DNA of 64,000 nt, from NCBI RefSeq assembly GCF_001713375.1, contig NZ_CP016449.1, positions 2,232,001-2,296,000 of the forward strand. Direction: 5' to 3'. Shown here in pieces: positions 7,411 through 15,703 of the stretch. The translations under genes were made by a program, and so were the position numbers. The notes under the pieces are model-generated. The model did not search any database. It had not been told where the DNA came from and saw only the letters and a program-made list of their open reading frames with translations. The stretch is from Hydrogenophaga sp. RAC07 (GTDB lineage Bacteria; Pseudomonadota; Gammaproteobacteria; Burkholderiales; Burkholderiaceae_C). The first letter of the stretch is position 1. The number at the start of each line of letters is the position of its first letter.

Positions 7411-9084
7411 ATGACCCAGCTGATCCTCGACCATGTCTACCAGCACGAGCGCGAGCGTCGGAACGAGCCCTTTCTCACGCAACCGATCGGCCAGGGCGAG
7501 GTCGTGACCTTCACCTGGGGCGAGACCATGGACCAGGCGCGGCGCATGGCTGCCCACCTGCGTGCTCAGGGGTTTGAACCGGGCGCGCGCATCGCCATGC
7601 TGGCCAAGAACAGCGCCCACTTCTTCATGGTCGACCTGGCGGTGTGGATGGCCGGCGGCACCACGGTGGCGATCTTCCCCACCGAATCGGCCCACAACAT
7701 TGCCTACGTGCTCGAACACAGCGAAGCCCGTCTGCTCTTCGTGGGCAAGCTTGACGACTGGGAGCGGCAGGCACCGGGCGTGCCCGCCACGCTGCCCTGC
7801 ATCGCGTTGCCGCTGGCGCCGGACACCGGCTTGGAGCGCTGGGACGAGATCGTCGCCCGCACAGAACCCCTGACCGGTGAACCCATGCGCGCGGCCGACG
7901 AGCTTGCGCTGCTGCTCTACACCTCCGGCTCCACCGGCCAGCCCAAGGGCGTGATGCAGACCTTCGGCAGCGTGAGCGCGGCCGCGCAATGCATCGTGGA
8001 AGAAATGCGCCACCGCTTTCCCGAAGGCACGGAACTGCGCGTGTTGTCCTACCTGCCGCTGGCGCACTGCTTCGAGCGCGCCTGGGTGGAATGCCAGGCC
8101 TTCGTGCGCGGCGACATGCAGGTGTACTTCACCGACACCGCCGCCACCTTCATGCAGGACCTGCAGCGCGCCCGGCCCACGCTGTTCATCTCGGTGCCGC
8201 GGCTGTGGACCAAGTTCCAACAGGGCGTGCTGGCCAAGATGCCGGCGGCCCAGCTCGACGCGATGCTCGACAACCCCGCCACCGCGGCCGCGGTGGGCGC
8301 CAAGGTGCTGGCCAGCCTGGGGCTGGACCAGGTGAAGAACGCCGGCAGCGGCTCCGCGCCGCTGCCGGCCGAACTGCTGGTGTGGTACCGGCGCCTGGGC
8401 CTGAACCTGTTCGAGGGCTACGGCATGACCGAAGACTTCGCTTACTCGCATGGAGGCGACGGCGACGCCTCGCTGCCCGGCCATGTCGGCCGGCCCTACC
8501 CCGGCGTGCAGGCCCGCCTGGCCGACGATGGCGAGATCCTCGTCAAGTCGCCCGGGCGCATGGCGGGCTACTACAAACAGCCCGAACTCAATGCCGAGGC
8601 CTTCACCGACGACGGCTTCTTCCACACCGGCGATCTCGGCGTGCTCAACGAGCAGGGGGTGCTGCGCATCACCGGGCGCAAGAAGGAGCTCTTCAAGACC
8701 GCCAAGGGCAAGTACGTGGCCCCGGTGCCGATCGAGAACCTGCTCAACGCCCACCCGATGGTGGAGCTGGCCCTGGTCTCGGGCGTGGGCCAGGCCACGC
8801 CGTACGCGGTGCTGGTGCTCGACGAAGCGCTGCGCCCGCGACTGGCCGACCCCGCCGTGCAAGCCGAAGCACAGGCCTCACTGACAGCGCTGCTGCAGCA
8901 GGTGAATGCGCAGCTCGCGAGCTACGAGAAATTGCAGTTCCTGGTCGTGGCCAGCGAGCCCTGGAGCATCGAAAACGGATGCCTCACACCCACCATGAAG
9001 ATCAAGCGCAGCCGCATTGAGGCCGCGTTGGAGCCGCACCTGCCGCGTTGGTACGAGCAGCCGCAAGCGGTGATCTGGGCCTGA
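7411..9084 (+). CDS. AMP-dependent acyl-CoA synthetase (long-chain fatty-acid-CoA ligase type)
   Basis: 557 residues. ANL-superfamily motifs: the phosphate-binding loop YTSGSTGQPKG near residues 170-180, the Gly-Tyr-Gly-Met-Thr-Glu adenine motif near 337, the Tyr-Lys-Gln-Pro-Glu and His-Thr-Gly-Asp-Leu-Gly segment, and the C-terminal Ile-Thr-Gly-Arg-Lys-Lys-Glu-Leu-Phe-Lys-Thr hinge. The last is typical of the FadD15/ACSBG branch (LFKTxxGKYVAP). It activates a carboxylic acid to acyl-AMP and then acyl-CoA. Slightly shorter than typical ~600-residue members. CAGGAG lies 7 bases before ATG 7411. It is 146 bases from the aldolase gene and may be a separate unit. Substrate chain length cannot be told. 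Confidence 0.88.
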   Translation: MTQLILDHVYQHERERRNEPFLTQPIGQGEVVTFTWGETMDQARRMAAHLRAQGFEPGARIAMLAKNSAHFFMVDLAVWMAGGTTVAIFPTESAHNIAYVLEHSEARLLFVGKLDDWERQAPGVPATLPCIALPLAPDTGLERWDEIVARTEPLTGEPMRAADELALLLYTSGSTGQPKGVMQTFGSVSAAAQCIVEEMRHRFPEGTELRVLSYLPLAHCFERAWVECQAFVRGDMQVYFTDTAATFMQDLQRARPTLFISVPRLWTKFQQGVLAKMPAAQLDAMLDNPATAAAVGAKVLASLGLDQVKNAGSGSAPLPAELLVWYRRLGLNLFEGYGMTEDFAYSHGGDGDASLPGHVGRPYPGVQARLADDGEILVKSPGRMAGYYKQPELNAEAFTDDGFFHTGDLGVLNEQGVLRITGRKKELFKTAKGKYVAPVPIENLLNAHPMVELALVSGVGQATPYAVLVLDEALRPRLADPAVQAEAQASLTALLQQVNAQLASYEKLQFLVVASEPWSIENGCLTPTMKIKRSRIEAALEPHLPRWYEQPQAVIWA

Positions 9085-9217
9085 GGGTCTGATTGCACTG
9101 GCGAAAGCGAACACACGCTGGCCCACATCGAGGCCGTGATGACCCAGCTGCAGGGCAACGACTTCCACCGCGAGTTCTGGAAGCGCGACGTGGCCCTGGA
9201 GCGCTGGGCTTCCTCTG
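9085..9217 (+). pseudogene. Possible coding remnant after the acyl-CoA synthetase
   Basis: Between the synthetase stop and the convergent response regulator gene, the frame directly after the stop codon stays open with normal local codon use. It reads Gly-Glu-Ser-Glu-His-Thr-Leu-Ala-His-Ile-Glu-Ala-Val-Met, later Phe-His-Arg-Glu-Phe-Trp-Lys-Arg-Asp-Val-Ala-Leu-Glu-Arg-Trp. It looks like the C-terminal tail of a helical protein without its start. I do not recognise the family. It could be the fossil of a deleted gene or the readthrough tail of the synthetase; an internal ATG at 9138 has no clear ribosome binding site. Confidence 0.3.
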
Positions 9218-9634
9218 CTACTGAGCCTGCCGGACACTTTCGGGCTGGCCGATCAGGTCCGCCGCCATGTCGGGCGTGAGCGGTTTGACCAGGTAGTGCT
9301 GGATGAGACCGATGGACTCCGCCGTGGCCTTGTCCACCGACCACGCCGACGAGGTGAGCATGTTCAGCTGCAGCTCGGCCTGCGGCCGCAGCTGGTCGCT
9401 GAGCGCGCGCGCCACTTCGAAGCCGTTCATGCCGGGCATGTTGATGTCGAGAAAGACCACGGTGGGCACGCTCACCCGGTCCTGCAACAGAAAGTCGAGC
9501 GCACTTTCGCCGCTCTCGAAGATGCGCACTTCGCCGCCAAATCCGGCCTTGCGCAGCGCGATCTCGTGGAAGAAGTTGTCGTTCTCGCTGTCGTCGATCA
9601 GAACGACGCGTTGCACGTGGTGGTGTGTGTTCAT
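9218..9634 (-). CDS. Single-domain response regulator (Rcp1-like REC)
   Basis: 138 residues, a lone receiver domain. The acidic pair is in VLIDDSENDNFF, the phosphoacceptor is Asp63 in VVFLDINMPG, the Thr/Ser switch is in MLTSSAW, and the conserved Lys is in YLVKPLT. No output domain, so it relays phosphate or acts by protein contact, as in CheY/Rcp1-type regulators that pair with PAS/GAF or phytochrome-like kinases. It directly follows the histidine kinase gene (ATG 9634 overlaps the kinase stop region at 9631-9633). It is very similar to the regulator on the other side of the kinase (11322-11708), indicating local duplication. Confidence 0.87.
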   Translation of the reverse strand: MNTHHHVQRVVLIDDSENDNFFHEIALRKAGFGGEVRIFESGESALDFLLQDRVSVPTVVFLDINMPGMNGFEVARALSDQLRPQAELQLNMLTSSAWSVDKATAESIGLIQHYLVKPLTPDMAADLIGQPESVRQAQ

Positions 9635-11298
9635 GCGGAAGGCGCCGCCGAGGCGGGCACGGTTGCCCGGGCATGGCCGGGCAGGATCACGGAATAGCTG
9701 TTGCTGCCGTCGGATTTGAGTTCGATCTGCAGCTCTCCCTGGTGCAGATCGATGATGTGGGACGCGATGGACAGGCCCAGACCCAGTTCGCGCACATCGC
9801 TCATGGCGCGCTTGCGGGCCCGGCGGGTCGACACCGGGCGGATCGAGCCGCCAGACAAGTCGGCCGGGGAAAGTGGGTGGGCCAGTCGCCGGGTGGTGAT
9901 GTCCACGCGGTGGGTGAACAACTCCTCATGCGACCGGATGGACACCAGCCAATCGCCCGCCGAATCCTGGCGCTGCGCGGAACCGAGCAGGTTTTCCAGA
10001 ATGCTGCGGATGGCCAGGCTCAGCAGCGGTGCGTCCGCGCGGATGCTGCCCTCCACCGAGAGTTCAACCTCCGCGCCGGCGGACTCGAGCTCACCACCGA
10101 TCGCCAACACGGCTTCGGCATAAATGCTGCGCGCCGGGTGCGGCTTCATGCGCATGTCGCTGGTGTCCACCTCGCTGTAGAGGCGCAGGTCTTCCAGCAC
10201 CCGCGACAGCTTGGCGCTGGCTTCCCCGGCAATGCGCAGGCAGCGCGTCTCCAGCGGGTCGGCGCGTTCCCGGGCGCCCTCGGCCAGCAGGCGCGTGGCG
10301 TTGGTGATGGCGTTGACCGGCTCCTTGAGATCGTGGGACACGCTGTAGACGTACTTGCGGTTGGCCAGCCGTTTGGCCTGCAACTCCTTGACGGCTTCGT
10401 CGAGTTGCCGCTCGCTCTGTTTGCGCAAGGTGATGTCCCGCGTGCGCTCGACCACGCCGTGCACCACACCCGCTTCGCGTGCCGGCGTGTGCGTGACCTC
10501 GAGGTACCGCGTGCCCATGCCGGGAAAATCCAGCTCGATTTCGAACTGCGATTCGAGACCTGCCAGCGCCTGGTTGATGCTGGGCTTGAACAGGGCACGG
10601 TAATGGGTGGTGGCCATCAGGTCCTGCACCCGCATGCCCATGATCTCCTGCGGCTCCAGGATCCAGTAGCGCTGGAACGCAGGGTTCACAAACAGGTAGC
10701 AGTGCTCGCGGTCGATGAAGGCGGCCATGTCGCGGCCCTCGTTGAGCACATCGCGCACCACCTGCTGGCCTTTGACGATCTGCTGGACCATCACCTCCGA
10801 ATGGTCGCGGCGGCTGCGTTCGTGTTCGATCAGCTGCATGGCCAGAGTGGCCAGGTGCTTGAGCATGCTCAGCTGCTCGTCGTTGAGCTCACGCGGCAAT
10901 GTGTCAAGCACACACACCGTGCCCAACGCAGCCCCGCCCGAGGTGACGATGGGCGCGCCGGCATAAAACACCAGCTCGCCACGGCGCACCATGGGAAAGT
11001 CCTGAAACCGTTCATCGTGGGTGGCGTCGTTCACCACCAGCACGTCGCTGGGCTCCATGATGGTGTGGGCACAAAAGGCCTCGCTGCGCGAGGTTTGCAT
11101 GAGCTCCACACCCTGACGCGACTTGAACCACTGCCGGTTCGAATCCACCAGCGAAATCAGCGCCATGGGTGTGCCGCAGATGCCGGCCGCCAGCGCCGTG
11201 ATGCTGTCAAAGGCCTTCTGCGGCAAGGTGTCCAGAATCTGAAGGCGCCGCAGCGCGGCCAGGCGATCGCTTTCGTTGGCCGGAATCGGGATGGGCAT
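9631..11298 (-). CDS. GAF-PAS sensor histidine kinase with degenerate ATPase motifs
   Basis: About 555 residues from ATG 11298; a GTG at 11325 overlapping the upstream regulator stop (GTGA) is an alternative start. Order: GAF domain (about 10-165; ...FCAHTIMEPSDVLVVNDA typical), PAS domain (about 190-310), and a dimerisation helix with the phosphoacceptor His322 in VYSVSHDLKEPVNAI. The C-terminal ATPase domain has an N-box-like ILENLL and a glycine loop GLGLSIASHI. Where the DxGxG loop is expected the sequence is VDITTRRLAHP, so the first glycine box is missing. It is cytoplasmic, with no membrane segments. It lies between two paralogous REC proteins with which it presumably exchanges phosphate. 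Signal unknown. Confidence 0.85.
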   Translation of the reverse strand: MPIPIPANESDRLAALRRLQILDTLPQKAFDSITALAAGICGTPMALISLVDSNRQWFKSRQGVELMQTSRSEAFCAHTIMEPSDVLVVNDATHDERFQDFPMVRRGELVFYAGAPIVTSGGAALGTVCVLDTLPRELNDEQLSMLKHLATLAMQLIEHERSRRDHSEVMVQQIVKGQQVVRDVLNEGRDMAAFIDREHCYLFVNPAFQRYWILEPQEIMGMRVQDLMATTHYRALFKPSINQALAGLESQFEIELDFPGMGTRYLEVTHTPAREAGVVHGVVERTRDITLRKQSERQLDEAVKELQAKRLANRKYVYSVSHDLKEPVNAITNATRLLAEGARERADPLETRCLRIAGEASAKLSRVLEDLRLYSEVDTSDMRMKPHPARSIYAEAVLAIGGELESAGAEVELSVEGSIRADAPLLSLAIRSILENLLGSAQRQDSAGDWLVSIRSHEELFTHRVDITTRRLAHPLSPADLSGGSIRPVSTRRARKRAMSDVRELGLGLSIASHIIDLHQGELQIELKSDGSNSYSVILPGHARATVPASAAPSA

Positions 11299-11321
11299 GT
11301 CTTGAAGCAGCGTTGCGGTGG

Positions 11322-11708
11322 TCACGACAGATCGATCAGCGCAGCCGCCGTCTCGCGCGTCAGTGGTTTGACGAGGTAGCTCTGGATCAGCCCGATCGAA
11401 TCCGCCGTGGCCTTGTCGACCGACCAGGACGACGAGGTGAGCATGTGCAACTGCAGCGGCACACCGGGCTCCAGCTGCTCCTCCAGGGTGCGGGCCAGCT
11501 CGAAGCCGCCCATGCCGGCCATGTTGATGTCCATGAACACCATGGTGGGCACGCTCACGCGGTCGTTCAAGAGAAAGTCCAGTGCGTCTTCGCCCTTGTC
11601 GAAGATCTTGATCTCGCCAGCGAAGCCGCACTTGCGCACGGCGATATCGTGGAAAAAGTTGTCGTTGTCGCTGTCATCCACCAGGATGACGCGTTGGGTG
11701 TGTGGCAT
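11322..11708 (-). CDS. Single-domain response regulator (Rcp1-like REC), paralogue of the 9218-9634 gene
   Basis: 128 residues. Acidic pair in RVILVDDSDNDNFF, phosphoacceptor Asp60 in VFMDINMAG, switch residue in MLTSSSW, Lys in YLVKPLT. Much of the domain matches the other regulator residue for residue (for example DRVSVPT, SWSVDKATA, SIGLIQ, YLVKPLT), so the two arose by duplication around the kinase. ATG 11708 is chosen because GAGAG lies about 8 bases upstream and homology begins there. First gene of a three-gene leftward unit (REC, kinase, REC). The 212 bases upstream (11709-11920) hold no recognisable gene and probably carry the promoter. Confidence 0.87.
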   Translation of the reverse strand: MPHTQRVILVDDSDNDNFFHDIAVRKCGFAGEIKIFDKGEDALDFLLNDRVSVPTMVFMDINMAGMGGFELARTLEEQLEPGVPLQLHMLTSSSWSVDKATADSIGLIQSYLVKPLTRETAAALIDLS

Positions 11709-11920
11709 GTGGAAGCTCTCGCTGTGTTCGGTCGGCACTCTTTTGGAGTGCACCTGTATCGCGGAGCAAAGGCGGGGGCCTGCTCTGGGACCCAATGTAG
11801 GCAGTGGTACCTGCGTCGTCGGTGTCTTAAGACACAGTCCCGGAGGGATTGGTTCAATCCTCCGTGGCTTCGGTCACGCAAAGGCCGGCCGCATGGCCAC
11901 CGGCTGCGGTTTCGAGGCGT

Positions 11921-12472
11921 TTAGATGAAGCGCTCTATATAGATCAACGCGCCTTCGTCGAAGTGGTCGAAGTTGCGGTGGATCGCGTGGGCGGCGCGAA
12001 TGAGATCGGCTTCCGCGAAACGGGGGCAATCGATGGCCCAGAGCTGCAACGGAATGTTCGCCGCCGCCGCCAGCATCGGGCCGCTGGGCGCCCAGAACAG
12101 CGTGCCGCTGTCGTGACCGACCCGCAGGTCCTGGTAGTTGTATTGGTAGCGGCGCGTGAACATGACCGCCACGAAGCGCAGGGCGGCCGCCATGGCCACC
12201 GCCTGTGGCTGCCCGGCCGACACGAACTGGTGCTGGATGTACTGCATGCCCAGCTCCAGCGTGGGCAGGTCTTCAATGCCCGGGATCACCGGGTAGGGCT
12301 CCAGGGCCTGCAGATCGGTCTGCAGCTTGTTGCCCATGAGTTTCAAGGCACGGCGCGAGGCCTCCACAAACAGCAGGCGCGGCACCGGCTGGCAGGCCGC
12401 GTCCAGGTCGATCTTCACCGCAGGCTCGGTGCCCTGGGGTTTGTCGTGTTCGTTGCCCGGTTCGGCGTTCAT
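11921..12472 (-). CDS. Conserved hypothetical protein
   Basis: 183 residues, not recognised. No signal peptide or membrane segment. It is rich in helix-forming stretches (ASRRALKLMGNKLQ; MAAALRFVAVMFTRRYQYNYQ) and aromatic residues, and ends Ile-Tyr-Ile-Glu-Arg-Phe-Ile. Normal GC codon use for the region supports real coding. It starts 24 bases after the YjfB-like gene, so the two are probably cotranscribed. No function is proposed. Confidence 0.6.
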   Translation of the reverse strand: MNAEPGNEHDKPQGTEPAVKIDLDAACQPVPRLLFVEASRRALKLMGNKLQTDLQALEPYPVIPGIEDLPTLELGMQYIQHQFVSAGQPQAVAMAAALRFVAVMFTRRYQYNYQDLRVGHDSGTLFWAPSGPMLAAAANIPLQLWAIDCPRFAEADLIRAAHAIHRNFDHFDEGALIYIERFI

Positions 12473-12496
12473 GGCGTCTGGTGCGTCGAACAGGGT

Positions 12497-12700
12497 TCAG
12501 GCCAGCAGATTGAGCTGCGTGCCGACATGGCCCGTGGTGGCCAGCGGCAGGTTGCCGGTGACGCTCTGCAGCAGCGACAGCGCGCCCGAGCCCTGCATGT
12601 CCATGGCTTTTTTCATGACGGCCAGCTGCACTTCCTGCGCGGTGCTGGCCTGTTGGGTGGCGACGACGGCGCCAACCATTGCGGCGGGAGAAACGTCCAC
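12497..12700 (-). CDS. YjfB-like putative motility protein
   Basis: 67 residues starting with GTG at 12700, preceded by AGGAAACACC, a good ribosome binding site. The layout Met-Asp-Val-Ser... then LAVMKKAMDMQGSGALSLLQSV matches the small YjfB family (conserved xVLKKAMDxQ and ALxLLQ elements). These proteins occur near flagellar or motility genes in many bacteria, but their biochemical role is not established. No flagellar genes are in this window. Probably cotranscribed with the downstream hypothetical gene. Confidence 0.7.
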   Translation of the reverse strand: MDVSPAAMVGAVVATQQASTAQEVQLAVMKKAMDMQGSGALSLLQSVTGNLPLATTGHVGTQLNLLA

Positions 12701-12769
12701 GGTGTTTCCTGGTGGTTGGAGATGCTCTCTTTATCGGTCGGTGAAAGGGGATCTTGATGGCCGTCTACC

Positions 12770-13357
12770 TCAAGGATCGGTGGGCGCCCCCTTCAACGTC
12801 AACGTCGCCGTGAATGCATGGTCGACATTTGTCAGTCCTTTCGAGCCTTGGATGCGCAACCGGTCGGGCACAACGGCCGCGGTCATGCTGGACGCCTCGT
12901 GTGAGACGAACAGGTCAACGCCGCCAGACAGCGCCATCACCGGGCCCAGGGGCTCACAGTGGTTCATCTCCCAGCGAATCGAAAACGGCACGGTTGGAAT
13001 CGGGCTGCCCGGTACCAGCGGCTCACCATCCACGAGAACGCGCGTTGCGTCATCACACATGAAGTCCAGCGCCACGTCGGTCCATCGTCCGGGCTCGGCG
13101 TCATCGATGAGCGGAGCCAGCAGCGCATTGAGCGCAAACCGGCGCAAGTGGACCGGCCGGATCATGTCGTCGACGTCTTCGGCCGCAGCAGACACGGCGG
13201 GTGGCGCCACAATAATCGAGCGCGAAACCCGCCTGGCGGGTTCAACGGTCAGCTGCATCCACACAGCGGTGAGCGCTGCCGTCAGCGCCAATGCCAGCGC
13301 TGCGGCACCTGCCCACCAGAGCATTCGGTCAAGAGGTCGTTCGTTGTTGTCACACAT
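12770..13357 (-). CDS. Hypothetical protein with one N-terminal membrane anchor
   Basis: 195 residues, not recognised. A short basic/polar start (CDNNERPLDR) precedes one hydrophobic segment (about residues 13-33), giving an inner-membrane anchor with the remainder probably periplasmic. The soluble part is beta-rich and contains two cysteines (about residues 100 and 135) that could form a disulfide. It ends with FTATLTLKGAP. ATG 13357. It stands alone between the YjfB-like gene and the terminator of the SAF-dehydrogenase gene. Confidence 0.55.
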   Translation of the reverse strand: MCDNNERPLDRMLWWAGAAALALALTAALTAVWMQLTVEPARRVSRSIIVAPPAVSAAAEDVDDMIRPVHLRRFALNALLAPLIDDAEPGRWTDVALDFMCDDATRVLVDGEPLVPGSPIPTVPFSIRWEMNHCEPLGPVMALSGGVDLFVSHEASSMTAAVVPDRLRIQGSKGLTNVDHAFTATLTLKGAPTDP

Positions 13358-13402
13358 GCTGGTCGGGCTCCGCTGTGTCCGCGTCGGACCCTGACCAGTG
13401 TG

Positions 13403-13429
13403 AAGGACAAGCCCGGCATCAAGCCGGGC
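13403..13429 (-). terminator. Intrinsic terminator downstream of the SAF-domain dehydrogenase
   Basis: On the minus strand a perfect 7-bp stem GCCCGGC / GCCGGGC with loop TTGAT is followed by TTGTCCTT. It lies 34 bases past the stop codon of the 13463-14803 gene. The GC-rich stem with a modest T-rich tail is typical for high-GC betaproteobacteria. Confidence 0.7.
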
Positions 13430-13462
13430 CGCGAAACCGTAGGCTGTGGCGGCGATGGACGC

Positions 13463-14803
13463 TCACGGCTGAGCAAACACCCTTTCCATTTCACGGCGGA
13501 ATTTCACCGCGGTGGCGTCGGCATCAAACGCCACATCGTTCCAGCCCACGGCCTGCCCGGCTTTCACGGGTCTGAGCAGCTTCACCCCATGGGCCAGGCC
13601 CAGCGGCAATCCGCCCAGGGCGAGCGATTCCTGTGCGGGGAGCAGCTTGCCGTACACGGTGTAGCCCCCTTCGCCGTCGAGCATTTCACCCGCCTGCAAG
13701 TCGCGTTTGGCCGTGGCCACCACATCACCGTGCCAGCACACCGGCGCACCCGTCGATTCAGTGCGCACACCGATGGACGCCACCGTGATGCCCAGTTCCA
13801 GGCCGATGAGGTGGAAGGGCTTGTACATGCTCGAATACTGTCCGCTGGGGTCGGTGATCAGGCCGTATTCCTTGAAGCAACGAGCCACGTACTCGCTGTC
13901 GGCGGCGAAGGTCACGTACACACCCCAGCGCAGGTCGCGAAACACCGGGCGGGTGTCGCGCTCCACACTGGAGATCACCTCCACCTGCCCGCGCTGGTCC
14001 AGGATGCCGCCGTGTTCCCGGGGCTTGAGCACGCGCGCCAGGTCGTCCACGCCCACGGCTGGAAATTTCAGACCGCTGGGCGCGCTCAGGCCGGTGGCGT
14101 TGGCCACGGCAGCCATCTCGATGGCGCTCTTGGTGCCGTCCAGAAAGCTGTTGAACATCTGTGCGTTCATGCCTCCCTTCGCGGCGTCTTCGGCGGTGAG
14201 GCCGTAGTGGTTCCACACCGTGTCGGGCGTGCTCTCGTGGTACGACGGCAGGTACTTGGTGCCCTTGCCCGCCGCCACCACCGAGAACCCCGCGGCCCGC
14301 GCCCAGTCGACCATTTCACAGATCAGCGCGGGCTGGTCGCCATACGCCAGCGAATACACGATGCCCGCCTCGTCGGCCTTGCGTTTCAGCAGGGGCCCGG
14401 CCAGCGCATCGGCCTCCACATTCACCATCACGATGTGCTTCTTGTGCTCGCAGCACGCGAGCACATGGGCGATGCCCACGGCCGGGTTGCCCGTGGCGTC
14501 GATGACGATGTCCACGAAAGGCGACTGGATGAGCAGCATGCTGTCTTCAATGACCGCGGTGTTGCCCAGTTTGGCCGCCTGCTCCAGCGACGTGGCGCTG
14601 CAGGCCTCTTCGGTCCAGCCCACGTTTCTGAGCGCGGCCTTGGCGCGCACGGGCGACAGATCGGCAATGCCCACCATGTGGATGCCCGGCGTGCGCGGCA
14701 CCTGCGACAGGTACATGGAGCCGAATTTGCCGGCGCCGATCATGCCGACGCGAAGTGGCTTGCCTTCTGCGGCGCGCTGCTGCAGTTTGGAGAACAGATT
14801 CAT
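13463..14803 (-). CDS. NAD(P)-binding oxidoreductase with C-terminal SAF domain (COG4091 'predicted homoserine dehydrogenase')
   Basis: 446 residues. The N-terminal Rossmann fold has a dinucleotide motif VGMIGAGKFGSMY near residues 19-31 and VDIVIDATGNPAVG near 110. The middle part has the VNVEADAL and AYGDQPALICEMVDWAR segments. The C-terminal region (about 350-446; VVATAKRDLQAGEMLDGEGGYTVYG) is a SAF-like domain. This architecture is that of the group labelled predicted homoserine dehydrogenase; members are more likely sugar-acid or similar dehydrogenases than true Hom enzymes. AAGG lies upstream of ATG 14803. Monocistronic, ending at a good terminator. Substrate unknown. Confidence 0.8.
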   Translation of the reverse strand: MNLFSKLQQRAAEGKPLRVGMIGAGKFGSMYLSQVPRTPGIHMVGIADLSPVRAKAALRNVGWTEEACSATSLEQAAKLGNTAVIEDSMLLIQSPFVDIVIDATGNPAVGIAHVLACCEHKKHIVMVNVEADALAGPLLKRKADEAGIVYSLAYGDQPALICEMVDWARAAGFSVVAAGKGTKYLPSYHESTPDTVWNHYGLTAEDAAKGGMNAQMFNSFLDGTKSAIEMAAVANATGLSAPSGLKFPAVGVDDLARVLKPREHGGILDQRGQVEVISSVERDTRPVFRDLRWGVYVTFAADSEYVARCFKEYGLITDPSGQYSSMYKPFHLIGLELGITVASIGVRTESTGAPVCWHGDVVATAKRDLQAGEMLDGEGGYTVYGKLLPAQESLALGGLPLGLAHGVKLLRPVKAGQAVGWNDVAFDADATAVKFRREMERVFAQP

Positions 14804-15181
14804 GGTGGCCTTGTGGGTTGGGTGGGAGGTGGCCGCCAGAATACTGCAGTGGTCCAGCGCAATGCGGGCACAAGACCGCTGTGCCACCGGGGCTTGCGTG
14901 GCCACCCGCAGCCGGGTCCGGTGAGGGGTCCTACAATCCACGCATGGCCTTCCCACTCCCCTCCACTGCGCACACAGCAGCTCTCATGCCTCTCGCGGCA
15001 AGCAGCGCTGTGGCCCGTCGCAAGCTGATGGGCTCGGCGGGACTGCGCCAGCCGGCCGCACATTCCTGAGCCCGGCGATACCCCTTCCTCTTTTTGCGCA
15101 AACCAACATCGCCGGGCCCCCGCCCAGCGCGATCGCGGGCGCCGCTCTTTCGCAGCGGTCCCGCACCAGTTGGAGTGCCCC
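14804..15181. other. Intergenic region (378 bases), divergent promoters
   Basis: Separates the leftward SAF dehydrogenase from the rightward rnk-like gene. A TACAAT at about 14932-14937 resembles a -10 box, without a convincing -35. A 41-codon ORF at 14944-15069 lacks a ribosome binding site and was not accepted. No tRNA, repeat or recognisable RNA gene is visible. Confidence 0.5.
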
Positions 15182-15583
15182 ATGTACAAGAACCTTGCGG
15201 CTGAGCGGCTGCTCACCGAAATCGACCACGCGCGTCTGAACAAGCTGCACGGCGTGCAACTTCCGCCCGAGTTGATCGAGACACTCGACTCCCTCGATCT
15301 CGTGCCCTCGCGCGAGATCCCGCCCGACGTAGTGACGATGTACTCGCAGGTCATGGTCGAAGACCTCGACTCCCACCAGCGCCAGAAGCTCACGCTGTGC
15401 TACCCCGAAGACGCCGAGCCGCACCTGGGCTTCATCTCCGTACTTTCACCCGTGGGCGCCAGCCTGCTCGGGCAGCGCGTGGGCGCCACCGCCCGCTGGC
15501 GCACACCCAATGGGGATGCGTGCGCGGCCGACATCGTGGCGCTGCTGTTCCAGCCCGAAGCCAGCGGCGACTTCACCACCTAG
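15182..15583 (+). CDS. rnk: Regulator of nucleoside diphosphate kinase / GreA-GreB C-terminal-like protein
   Basis: 133 residues. Short N-terminal helical part, then the FKBP-like GreA/GreB C-terminal fold: VVTMYSQVMVEDLDSHQRQKLTL, then CYPEDAE, then ISVLSPVGASLLGQRVG. This matches Rnk-family proteins, which bind RNA polymerase near the secondary channel and in E. coli affect nucleoside diphosphate kinase levels. It lacks the long coiled coil of GreA/GreB, so it is unlikely to stimulate transcript cleavage. TTGGAG lies 6-11 bases before ATG 15182, preferred over the in-frame ATG 12 bases upstream. Probably monocistronic. Confidence 0.8.
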   Translation: MYKNLAAERLLTEIDHARLNKLHGVQLPPELIETLDSLDLVPSREIPPDVVTMYSQVMVEDLDSHQRQKLTLCYPEDAEPHLGFISVLSPVGASLLGQRVGATARWRTPNGDACAADIVALLFQPEASGDFTT

Positions 15584-15703
15584 CGGCTCCACGGCCCTGT
15601 GCTGCGGGACGCCTCAGGCAGAGAAACGCACCAGCCCAGGGCATTGATGGTCTCCCCATGCGACGGGCAGACAATGCCATGCACACTTTTAGAGCATGAA
15701 TCC

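Noticed and set aside
11299..11631. Extension of the GAF-PAS kinase upstream into the regulator gene
   Set aside because: This part lies antiframe over the well-supported REC gene 11322-11708; the GAF domain begins right after ATG 11298.
14944..15069. 41-codon ORF between the SAF dehydrogenase and rnk
   Set aside because: No ribosome binding site and no recognisable sequence, despite a TACAAT a few bases upstream.
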